Assembly (NCBI GenBank): GCA_003601695.1
Contig: PIYH01000051.1
Location: 1-11,172, forward strand
DNA from: Candidatus Bathyarchaeota archaeon
Lineage (GTDB): Archaea; Thermoproteota; Bathyarchaeia; Bathyarchaeales; DTEX01
DNA: 11,172 bases
Direction: 5' to 3'
Both the position numbers and the translations under genes were made by a program. Below, one piece after another: positions 1 through 5,706 of the stretch (position 1 is the first letter of the stretch; each line of letters begins with the position of its first letter). The notes beneath the pieces were generated by a model, which was not told where the DNA came from, did no database searches, and worked only from the letters and a program-made list of their open reading frames with translations.

Positions 1-891
1 TTCAATCTTAAACAAGTCTTAAAATTGAATAAAGAAAAAGCTGAAGCGCTAGAAATTTATCCGAAACTTCTCGGAACATTAGCAACAAAGATCCCGAGAT
101 CTCAGATTCACAAACTATACTCTGATTATCTGGAAGAGCTTGTTGAAGAAAAGACTAGGAAATTAAAAAAGGCACAGGAAGATCTTTTGAGATCACAAAG
201 GCTGGCTGCTATTGGAGAAGCAGCGGCAATCATCGGTCATGATATCAGAAATCCATTACAGGCAATTACATATGCACTTTACCTTGCAAAGAAGGAACTT
301 GAGTCTTCTCCAAATAAAAACTTGAAGGAAATAATGGATGCAATGGAGAAACAGGTGAGGTATATAAACAAGATAATTTCAGATCTACAATATTATGCTA
401 AACCGCTGAAACCTAGCATTAGAAGAACAAACTTGGTGAAGGTGATTGATGAGATAATTTCAATGATGAAGATCCCTAGGAGAATCAAAGTTGAGATTGA
501 TATTGAAGATTTTTTCACTGATTTTCCAACGGATCCTGTTTTGATTAGGAGAGTGCTCATGAACTTAATTATGAACGCCATCCAGGCGATGGAAAATGGA
601 GGATTATTGAGGATACGTGCACATAAAGAAGGCGATTATGCCCTCATAAGCATTCGGGACACAGGAGTAGGCATTCCGGAAGAGTACCATGAGAAGATTT
701 TTCAGCCGCTCTTCACCACAAAATCAAAAGGGCAAGGATTAGGATTAACGGTTTGTAAAAGAATAGTTGAAGCTCTTCATGGAGAAATAAGCTTTAAATC
801 AAAAGTCGGAAAGGGAACAACCTTCACCATTAAATTGCCAATAAAAATTGTAGATCAACAAGTTAAAGCGGTATTCAACAGCAGTCGATAG
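1..891 (+). CDS. Sensor histidine kinase, C-terminal part (5' end outside window)
   Basis: This is the catalytic half of a two-component sensor kinase, which autophosphorylates a histidine using ATP and passes the phosphate to a response regulator. Counting from the TTG at base 25, a basic/acidic coiled-coil linker (about residues 35-65) leads into a HisKA domain with the phospho-acceptor in the motif GHDIRNPL (His72). The HATPase domain follows, with an N box (NLIMNAIQAM, 180-189), G1 box DTGVGIP (212-218), F box around IFQPLFTT (225-232) and G2 box GQGLGL (236-241). All catalytic boxes are intact. The reading frame has no stop between base 1 and the TTG, and no Shine-Dalgarno sequence precedes that TTG, so the true start probably lies upstream with a sensor (PAS or membrane) domain. 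No response regulator is in the window. Its signal is unknown. Confidence 0.93.
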   Translation, partial: FNLKQVLKLNKEKAEALEIYPKLLGTLATKIPRSQIHKLYSDYLEELVEEKTRKLKKAQEDLLRSQRLAAIGEAAAIIGHDIRNPLQAITYALYLAKKELESSPNKNLKEIMDAMEKQVRYINKIISDLQYYAKPLKPSIRRTNLVKVIDEIISMMKIPRRIKVEIDIEDFFTDFPTDPVLIRRVLMNLIMNAIQAMENGGLLRIRAHKEGDYALISIRDTGVGIPEEYHEKIFQPLFTTKSKGQGLGLTVCKRIVEALHGEISFKSKVGKGTTFTIKLPIKIVDQQVKAVFNSSR

Positions 892-905
892 ATTGTAGGA
901 TATTC

Positions 906-926
906 AAAAAAAGACGAAGTAAAAAA
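906..926 (-). terminator. Poly-T terminator of the HTH/membrane-protein operon
   Basis: On the minus strand a run of six T (926-921) follows directly after the TAA stop of the membrane-protein gene. A run of seven T (912-906) follows eight bases later. There is no stem-loop, which fits archaeal intrinsic termination on U-tracts. It lies in the 35-base gap between two convergent genes. Confidence 0.5.
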
Positions 927-1259
927 TTATGTTACTATTCCATGAAAGAGACCGAGTAAGACTAGCAAGTTATTTATTGCTCCGATAAACGACGCTGACG
1001 CAAGGCCAATTATGCAGAGGTTCCATGGCTTTTTCTTAGGTAACGTAAGCGTAAGTAGGGTTATCGCGCTCCAGAATATAAGGAGCGCCCATATTGGATT
1101 GTATTGTGGGTGGGTTTCATAAAAACAGGTATGGAAATTTAATGCATAAAATGTGGTTGTGTAGTCCAAGAGTATTCCGCAAAGAGATATTAAGAAGGGA
1201 GCTATCCACTTTTTAGTCATCATCCGCCTCTTTAGTCCATATTTGCCATACATGCTCAT
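927..1259 (-). CDS. Small three-helix membrane protein, DUF5658-like
   Basis: This 110-residue integral membrane protein has a basic N-terminus (KYGLKRRMMTKK) followed by three hydrophobic segments at about 18-40, 55-74 and 80-104. The positive-inside rule would place the N-terminus in the cytoplasm. Asp32 inside the first helix, the DYTTT run, and Glu48 followed by NP (54-55) resemble the D..T...E..NP pattern I associate with the DUF5658 family, whose function is unknown; this match is from memory. The ATG at 1259 is preceded by a GGTGG about ten bases upstream. The internal ATGs at 1223 and 1220 (MMTKK) are alternatives. It starts 32 bases after the winged-helix gene's stop, so the two are probably cotranscribed and the HTH protein may control or respond to it. 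A transport or sensing role cannot be assigned. Confidence 0.75.
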   Translation of the reverse strand: MSMYGKYGLKRRMMTKKWIAPFLISLCGILLDYTTTFYALNFHTCFYETHPQYNPIWALLIFWSAITLLTLTLPKKKPWNLCIIGLASASFIGAINNLLVLLGLFHGIVT

Positions 1260-1291
1260 CGTATATTTTCCACCGTTTCCATTTTTCAGCC

Positions 1292-1588
1292 TTATCTCAA
1301 GTAGATCTCCTTTAGGCCGTAGAACTGCTGAAGAAACCTGAATCCCTTGCTTGTTGTTCTTATTATTTCGGCGCTTTCTTCTGAGATCGTGATTAACCCA
1401 GCTTCTTCTAGCTTCTTTAAATATTCCTTTAGCATCTTGAAGTTTAGATTCGCTCCATAAACTATCTGAGTTTTTCTTGCGCCTCTTCTCGCTATTCTTA
1501 ATATTTCAGCGATTATCTCAAGGTTGCTTCTTCTCTGCGAAAGACTACTTTTACTTAACATTTCTTCTAACCTCCGTTTCTTAGTCAT
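1292..1588 (-). CDS. Archaeal winged helix-turn-helix DNA-binding protein (HTH_45-like)
   Basis: This 98-residue basic protein matches the archaeal single-domain winged-helix pattern. Residues 20-33 (RSNLEIIAEILRIA) form helix 1. GARKTQIVYGANLN (36-49) is the signature segment leading into the recognition helix. Then come KMLKEYLKKLEEAGLI (51-66), the wing, and TTSKGFRFLQQFYGL (78-92). This resembles Pfam HTH_45-type regulators, which usually act as dimers on promoter DNA. No ligand-binding domain is attached. The ATG at 1588 lies about 23 bases from the centre of a TATA-like box, so the mRNA is probably leaderless. It heads a likely operon with the small membrane protein downstream. The long AT-rich region upstream contains repeated A-tracts that could be its own operators. 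Its target genes are unknown. Confidence 0.85.
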   Translation of the reverse strand: MTKKRRLEEMLSKSSLSQRRSNLEIIAEILRIARRGARKTQIVYGANLNFKMLKEYLKKLEEAGLITISEESAEIIRTTSKGFRFLQQFYGLKEIYLR

Positions 1589-1605
1589 CCTTCCAATAAA
1601 AAGAG

Positions 1606-1616
1606 TTTATTTTTAA
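1606..1616 (-). promoter_or_regulatory. TATA-like box of the winged-helix gene
   Basis: On the minus strand TTAAAAATAAA is centred about 23 bases upstream of the ATG at 1588. Archaeal TATA boxes sit about 26 bases from the transcription start, so the message would begin at or within a few bases of the start codon. Confidence 0.4.
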
Positions 1617-1625
1617 GTTTTTCTA

Positions 1626-1718
1626 CCAAAAAAGGGTAAAAAATAAAATATTTTGGCAAAAAAGAGCGAAATTTTCCAATTTCGGAAAGAAAATCTTGAT
1701 GTCCAGCCAAAAAAGGAG
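1626..1718. repeat. Three A6-tract repeats plus a short hairpin in the HTH-gene upstream region
   Basis: CCAAAAAAGGG (1626-1636), GCAAAAAAGAG (1656-1666) and CCAAAAAAGGAG (1707-1718) are near-identical A-tracts flanked by C on the left and G on the right. Between the second and third is a perfect 7-bp inverted repeat, CGAAATT (1667-1673) with AATTTCG (1678-1684), closed by TTCC. They could be regulator binding sites or bent DNA, but chance in an AT-rich gap is possible. Confidence 0.35.
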
Positions 1719-1777
1719 AGGAATATTAATTCTTAACCTTTCATGGAAAGAAAAACACGACTATTATAAGTTTTTAG

Positions 1778-1783
1778 AAAAAA
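1778..1783 (-). terminator. T6 run directly after the stop of the coiled-coil gene
   Basis: The minus-strand TAG stop of the 189-residue protein is followed at once by six T, with another T-rich stretch near 1749-1755. This has the same arrangement as the end of the membrane-protein gene. It is a probable U-tract terminator. Confidence 0.4.
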
Positions 1784-2353
1784 CTATCCGATAATTCCAC
1801 CGTAGATTATTTTATCGCATGGCAATTTAAGCTCTGAGGATAACCAACTGCGTAAGGCTTCAGGATTTGAGATAATATTATACGCATAACCGTCATCCGA
1901 AGAAAATCTTCGGCTCCAAACAGTTAAATTCTTCTCGGCAACATTTTTTTCATTCCTGCTTACAATCGACATAAACTCAGGAATCCCATCACAATATGTA
2001 AAGATGAAAAGATCAGTAACTGAAGAGATCGTTACACCATCCTCTGATACTGTGAAAACTGCCAGCAATGCTCCCTGACTTGCAGTTTTAAAGGTTATCC
2101 AATCATTACATTTAATTCTGACGAGGGGGCCATTAATTCCATCAGCCTTAACGACAGTCTTAACCCTTAATCCGTTCATCTGCTCGAGAACTCTATTTAG
2201 CATATCCATCTTCTCATTGAAGATTGACATCTTCTGACAGATCTCATCGAACTTCTCTATAATTTTTGAGAGTGCTTCCTCATGATCTCTGAGGACATCT
2301 ATTATGAGATCTAGAACATCGATCTTCTCTTTGAATCTGGAGTAAATTGACAT
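1784..2353 (-). CDS. Hypothetical protein with N-terminal coiled coil
   Basis: I do not recognise this 189-residue protein. Residues 1-60 are charged and heptad-like (for example KIDVLDLIIDVL, ALSKIIEKFDEI, DMLNRVLEQM), so a coiled coil or helical oligomerisation region is likely. From about 62 the sequence becomes beta-rich (VKTVVKADGINGPLVRIK, ALLAVFTVSEDGVTI, DLFIFTYC), followed by a mixed region ending in DKIIYGGIIG. There is no signal peptide or membrane segment, so it is probably cytosolic. Cys82, Cys120 and Cys178 are present but not arranged as a zinc finger. The ATG at 2353 has a GGAG eleven bases upstream, and a TATA-like box lies about 47 bases upstream. It is 143 bases from endA and 195 from the HTH gene, so it appears to be its own transcription unit. 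A scaffold or sensing role is only a guess. Confidence 0.7.
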   Translation of the reverse strand: MSIYSRFKEKIDVLDLIIDVLRDHEEALSKIIEKFDEICQKMSIFNEKMDMLNRVLEQMNGLRVKTVVKADGINGPLVRIKCNDWITFKTASQGALLAVFTVSEDGVTISSVTDLFIFTYCDGIPEFMSIVSRNEKNVAEKNLTVWSRRFSSDDGYAYNIISNPEALRSWLSSELKLPCDKIIYGGIIG

Positions 2354-2395
2354 TTCTCTTTATTCTCCGGTAGGAGATATTCTTTTTGAAGAGAA

Positions 2396-2404
2396 CATTT
2401 AAGC
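2396..2404 (-). promoter_or_regulatory. TATA-like box of the coiled-coil gene
   Basis: Minus-strand GCTTAAATG within CATTGCTTAAATGTTC is centred about 47 bases upstream of the ATG at 2353. It predicts a transcript start near 2374 and a leader of about 20 bases that carries the GGAG at 2365-2368. Confidence 0.35.
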
Positions 2405-2496
2405 AATGCGAAACCAATCTTAGAAGCCAAGATATGTAGATGAGATCAGAATAGATTAATTGGAATTATATAACAGAGAAGAAAGGCAAGGATATT

Positions 2497-3054
2497 CTAA
2501 GCCTTAAACCATCTAAATATGAGATACTCTATCCTGTTTCTTTCCAAGTCTGGAATGGCGATGATGAAGCGTTTCCTAACGGTTGTAGCCAGCCTTCCAG
2601 CCCTTACAATCTCAGTAGCTGAAATCTCATCTTTTCTACTCTTCACCGAGACTATATAAGGAGCATGATCAATTCCAGGTCCACGTTTATAAACTGCGAA
2701 GTCACATCCATATTTAACTCCAGGGGTAACTACTAATCCTTTATCCCTCAAATCTCGATAAACAAGATACTTAAAGTCGAAGTTCTCATAGAGCTTTCTG
2801 GCTCTTTCTCTTAGAATATCTGGATTGACATCTTTTTTCCCGTCTTCCTCGAAAACCTGGAGAAGTCCTTTCTCAGCGAGGTATAGTCCCTCCATCAGGT
2901 CTAGGATCAATGGGACATTAAAATCAGGGCTTTTAGGTTTAGGTATGCCTAAAGGCTTACCATAAAAGCCACGCTTAAAGAGTTCAGAACTGCTCTTCGG
3001 ATCCCATACGACAAGAAAGTTTTCGACAAATTCAGCCTTGAATGGAGTTGTCAT
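2497..3054 (-). CDS. endA: tRNA-splicing (intron) endonuclease
   Basis: This is the archaeal tRNA-intron endonuclease, which cuts bulge-helix-bulge motifs in precursor tRNAs (and in some rRNA precursors), leaving 2',3'-cyclic phosphate ends. From the ATG at 3054 it is 185 residues, the one-repeat size of the family. The N-terminal domain covers about 1-85. The catalytic domain runs from FKYLVYRDLRDKGLVV (94-109) through KYGCDFAVY (114-122), GIDHAPYIV (127-135) and VRKRFIIAI (159-167). The expected triad is intact: Tyr115, His130 and Lys161. Whether it forms a homotetramer or pairs with a second subunit elsewhere cannot be told here. A TTG one codon upstream (3057) is an alternative start, but the ATG has GGGG at a good distance. 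It begins 19 bases after the DUF47 gene, so the two are probably cotranscribed. Confidence 0.95.
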   Translation of the reverse strand: MTTPFKAEFVENFLVVWDPKSSSELFKRGFYGKPLGIPKPKSPDFNVPLILDLMEGLYLAEKGLLQVFEEDGKKDVNPDILRERARKLYENFDFKYLVYRDLRDKGLVVTPGVKYGCDFAVYKRGPGIDHAPYIVSVKSRKDEISATEIVRAGRLATTVRKRFIIAIPDLERNRIEYLIFRWFKA

Positions 3055-3073
3055 CAACCGTTACCCCACACCG

Positions 3074-3733
3074 CTATATGGCGAATGCTAATATCCGTGT
3101 TGCATCAGCTGCATCCTCAATTCTATCCGCCGTATCTTCTAAGAGCTGAATTATATCCCTCATCAAAAGTAGCGTGGGAATTTCTATATTACTATTAAGT
3201 ATATTCATCTCTAACTCTCGGTACATGTTATCCACTCTCCTCTCTGCAACTTCAACATCCTTAGCCTTTTCCAGAACCTTCGGCGATCCATAATTTAGCA
3301 TAAGAAAAGCATCTCTAAGCTTCGTGAATACATCAAAGACTGCATCGGCAAGATTTGATGTTTCTTTTCTCAGATTTAATGGCACGCTCCATCCTCGATC
3401 TGCAAGCTGCGAAACTCTAAATGCTATTCCTTTGCAGAAGTCCGCTATCTCACTAGTCACATCTGTGAATCTTAGAAAGTCTTCTCTATTCAACAATATT
3501 GCTCCTATCTCAACAAGTTCCTGAGCAACCATTCGCTTTGAATCATCCACCTCATCGCCGAGTTGCTGAACTTCTTCATAAAGAGCTGATAAGAGGCTGT
3601 AGTTCTCATCGGTAAAAGCGTCTACGAGCTGCATTACCCTTCGATAAACATCCATAACTTTCCTTAAATGCTCTTGACAAAGCCTGAGAGCTCTTCTTTT
3701 AGCTCGATGCTCCGCTTCCACTGGCAGAACCAA
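3074..3733 (-). CDS. DUF47 / PhoU-like helical protein
   Basis: This 219-residue all-helical protein belongs to the DUF47 (PhoU_div, TIGR00153) group, relatives of PhoU. Family members are thought to bind metal through acidic helical motifs and often regulate PiT-type phosphate permeases. The diagnostic C-terminal motif is EDTADRIEDAADATRILA (199-216), with repeated Glu/Asp at 199, 200, 203, 206, 207 and 210. The matching first-repeat motif is around GDEVDDSKR (59-67). No membrane segment is visible. It starts at TTG (3733); an in-frame TGA lies immediately upstream, and a GAGG ten bases before the TTG supports this choice. The usual partner, a phosphate transporter, is not in the window. Instead the gene sits between glyS and endA and is close enough to endA to share its transcript. 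Its role here is unknown. Confidence 0.88.
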   Translation of the reverse strand: MVLPVEAEHRAKRRALRLCQEHLRKVMDVYRRVMQLVDAFTDENYSLLSALYEEVQQLGDEVDDSKRMVAQELVEIGAILLNREDFLRFTDVTSEIADFCKGIAFRVSQLADRGWSVPLNLRKETSNLADAVFDVFTKLRDAFLMLNYGSPKVLEKAKDVEVAERRVDNMYRELEMNILNSNIEIPTLLLMRDIIQLLEDTADRIEDAADATRILAFAI

Positions 3734-3743
3734 TCAATATTCG

Positions 3744-3747
3744 CCTC
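3744..3747 (-). promoter_or_regulatory. Shine-Dalgarno GAGG that fixes the TTG start of the DUF47 gene
   Basis: Minus-strand GAGG is followed by ten bases and then TTG at 3733. No comparable site precedes the next candidate start, GTG at 3721, so the TTG is preferred. Confidence 0.5.
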
Positions 3748-3828
3748 GTATATTAATGCTAATGATCCAATAAAAAATAGTGCAAGAAGATTAAAAAATC
3801 TAACTAAATTACGAAAGAAGCCATTATT

Positions 3829-3835
3829 AAAAAAA
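3829..3835 (-). terminator. T7 run downstream of glyS
   Basis: Seven consecutive T on the minus strand lie 13 bases after the glyS stop, inside the 115-base gap before the DUF47 gene. This suggests that glyS transcription ends here and that DUF47-endA has its own promoter in the same AT-rich gap. Confidence 0.4.
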
Positions 3836-3848
3836 GGACTAAATAAGC

Positions 3849-5591
3849 TTAGAGAAATCTACCTAAATCTCCGAAGTTTCTCTTAAAACAAAAATATTCC
3901 AACAATATTTCCGGAAGGGAGCTGATGCTGGATCTCACTTGCCTCCAAGAATCCCTATCCCGAATGGTCACTGTTTCATCCTTTAGAGTTTGATAATCGA
4001 TAGTTATGCAAAGAGGAACCCCTATTTCATCGAATCTTGCATAACGTTTACCAATAGATCCTACATCGTCATACTCAACGGAGAATCCCTCATCGATCAG
4101 CCTTTTATATAGCGCCCTAGCTTTCTCAGGAAGCCCATCTTTCTGGACCAGTGGAAGTACTGCAAGTTGTACAGGAGCGATATCTCTGGGTAGCTTGAGG
4201 ATTACTCTACCATCCTTAACGGTGTATGCATACTCTAATGCTACGTATGCTAGTCTATCAGAGCCAAAGCTAGGTTCAATAACGTGGGGAATGAAACGGC
4301 GACCTGTTTCTTTAACTTCTCTTTCCTCAAACTCAATATAGCTTGGTAAAATCTTAAATTCTCCCATCATGTAATAGCCCTGTTTCTTAAACTGTCTCTC
4401 AACCTCATCCGGATTCGCCTCGGATAATAAGTCTAAAACTTTGCGTGCATCCTTCTTGAATACTCTTCCAATTATGGGAATCAAGGGCTTGATAACTCTC
4501 TCCTTCCTAACTCTTACCTTTTCGTAAGGCTTGAAGACTTTCATGTCCATTCCGCTTTCTTGCATATGACCCCTCAGATCGAAATCCGCCCGATCATTGA
4601 ATCCTGAAACCTCAACCCACCCCCAACGGTCGAGATATACTTCTTGATCAAATCCCTGAGAAGAGTAATGAGCTCTTTCCCACTCGAGCTTCTCTATAAA
4701 TCGTTGCTTATCCTCAGGGACCCCCAGATCCATCAGAAAACGCTTCGCCATAGCCATGAAAAACGCTTGCCATTCAGACTTTATGTAGCCTTTACTCAGC
4801 GCCTCTTTAACCGTCAATTTGACAAGCTCCTCGGAGCCCTTAAGTCTTTTCTCGGCGAGTACTAGGTTCAAAGTTTCATCTTCAACTTGCCCTAGAAGCG
4901 AACAGTTTGGATCTTTCGGATCGACGAAGAATTCAAGATCAATTATTGTAAATTCCCGCAGCCTCATCGGACCTTGTCTCGGTGAGATCTCGTTTCTTAA
5001 AGCATGACCGATCACGGCGAATCCTGTCGGAAGCTTCTCTCTAACCTGCTCATAGAGACGCTTAAACTCTACAAATATAGTCTGAGCTGCTTCCGGTCTA
5101 CCATATCCAACGGCATCTGAGTACGGGCCTATAGTCGTCTTGAACATTGTAAGAAAATATCGGGGATTGGCGAGGGAGCCGCCACACTCCGGACATTTAA
5201 CTTTATGCTTCTTTAATGCTTCGACGATCTCTTTGATAGTCATCTTCTCCGTCTCATGCGGGGGAAGCTTAGCGAATTCTTGGAGTAGATGATCAGCTCT
5301 AAAGCGTTTTTTACATCTTTTACATTCAACCATGACTTCTCTGAAGCTCTTGAGATGACCAGAGGCCACATAGATGACCTCTGGTCCGATTATGGGAGTC
5401 TCGATCTCATATAAGCCTAAACGGCGGAGGAACATATCTCTAAATTTATCCTCGATCTTTCTCTTCATAACAGAGCCTAGAGGACCCCAATTTATAAAGC
5501 CGCTTACGCCGCCATATATTTCATATGATGGCCAAAAGAAACCTCTACGACGAGCCAGAGCACTTATCTTCTCGTATTTATCAGAGGTCAT
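3849..5591 (-). CDS. glyS: Glycyl-tRNA synthetase, archaeal/eukaryal alpha2 class II type
   Basis: This enzyme attaches glycine to tRNA-Gly using ATP, in the cytosol, probably as a homodimer. From the ATG at 5591 it is 580 residues, normal for the family. The N-terminus DKYEKISALARRRGFFWPSY and the block GGVSGFINWGPLG are class signatures. A zinc-ribbon-like insertion carries Cys90, Cys93, Cys133 and Cys136. Motif 2 is visible as ALRNEISPRQGPMRLREF (197-214). Motif 3 is EPSFGSDRLAYVALEYAY (439-456), with GSDR where GIDR or GLDR is common. The anticodon-binding domain covers about 475-560 and includes TIRDRDSWRQVR. A 13-residue basic tail follows. A GTG at 5621 would add ten residues but would overlap a TATA-like sequence, and GTGAGG nine bases before the ATG supports the shorter form. 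Confidence 0.96.
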   Translation of the reverse strand: MTSDKYEKISALARRRGFFWPSYEIYGGVSGFINWGPLGSVMKRKIEDKFRDMFLRRLGLYEIETPIIGPEVIYVASGHLKSFREVMVECKRCKKRFRADHLLQEFAKLPPHETEKMTIKEIVEALKKHKVKCPECGGSLANPRYFLTMFKTTIGPYSDAVGYGRPEAAQTIFVEFKRLYEQVREKLPTGFAVIGHALRNEISPRQGPMRLREFTIIDLEFFVDPKDPNCSLLGQVEDETLNLVLAEKRLKGSEELVKLTVKEALSKGYIKSEWQAFFMAMAKRFLMDLGVPEDKQRFIEKLEWERAHYSSQGFDQEVYLDRWGWVEVSGFNDRADFDLRGHMQESGMDMKVFKPYEKVRVRKERVIKPLIPIIGRVFKKDARKVLDLLSEANPDEVERQFKKQGYYMMGEFKILPSYIEFEEREVKETGRRFIPHVIEPSFGSDRLAYVALEYAYTVKDGRVILKLPRDIAPVQLAVLPLVQKDGLPEKARALYKRLIDEGFSVEYDDVGSIGKRYARFDEIGVPLCITIDYQTLKDETVTIRDRDSWRQVRSSISSLPEILLEYFCFKRNFGDLGRFL

Positions 5592-5685
5592 TGAATAGTT
5601 CCTCACTGATTTATAAGCCACTATGAGTGAAATGTCTGATTACTTAGGAGACTTTTAGTTTATCGACAAATAGATGAAGAAAGGA

Positions 5686-5700
5686 TAATTTAAGCCTTTT
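5686..5700 (-). promoter_or_regulatory. BRE/TATA-like promoter upstream of glyS
   Basis: Minus-strand AAAAGGCTTAAATTA looks like a purine-rich BRE followed by a TATA box. It is in the 115-base space between the elp3 stop and the glyS ATG and predicts a leader of about 70 bases. A second TATA-like TTATAAAT at 5609-5616 lies only about 21 bases from the ATG, which is too close for a start that keeps the ATG. Read-through from elp3 is also possible, as no T-run separates the genes. Confidence 0.4.
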
Positions 5701-5706
5701 TAAACC

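Noticed and set aside
1699..1794. Plus-strand 31-codon ORF from ATG 1699, overlapping the end of the coiled-coil gene
   Set aside because: It is short, has no Shine-Dalgarno sequence or clear promoter, uses A-tract codons, and overlaps a better-supported gene on the other strand.
2561..2622. ATGATGA ... CTGA on the plus strand, like a C/D box guide RNA
   Set aside because: It lies inside the endA coding region, lacks internal D' and C' boxes, and the spacing is loose.
3668..3886. Plus-strand ORF of 72 codons across the glyS-DUF47 gap
   Set aside because: It overlaps the ends of two well-supported minus-strand genes, is lysine-rich from A-tracts, and has no ribosome site.
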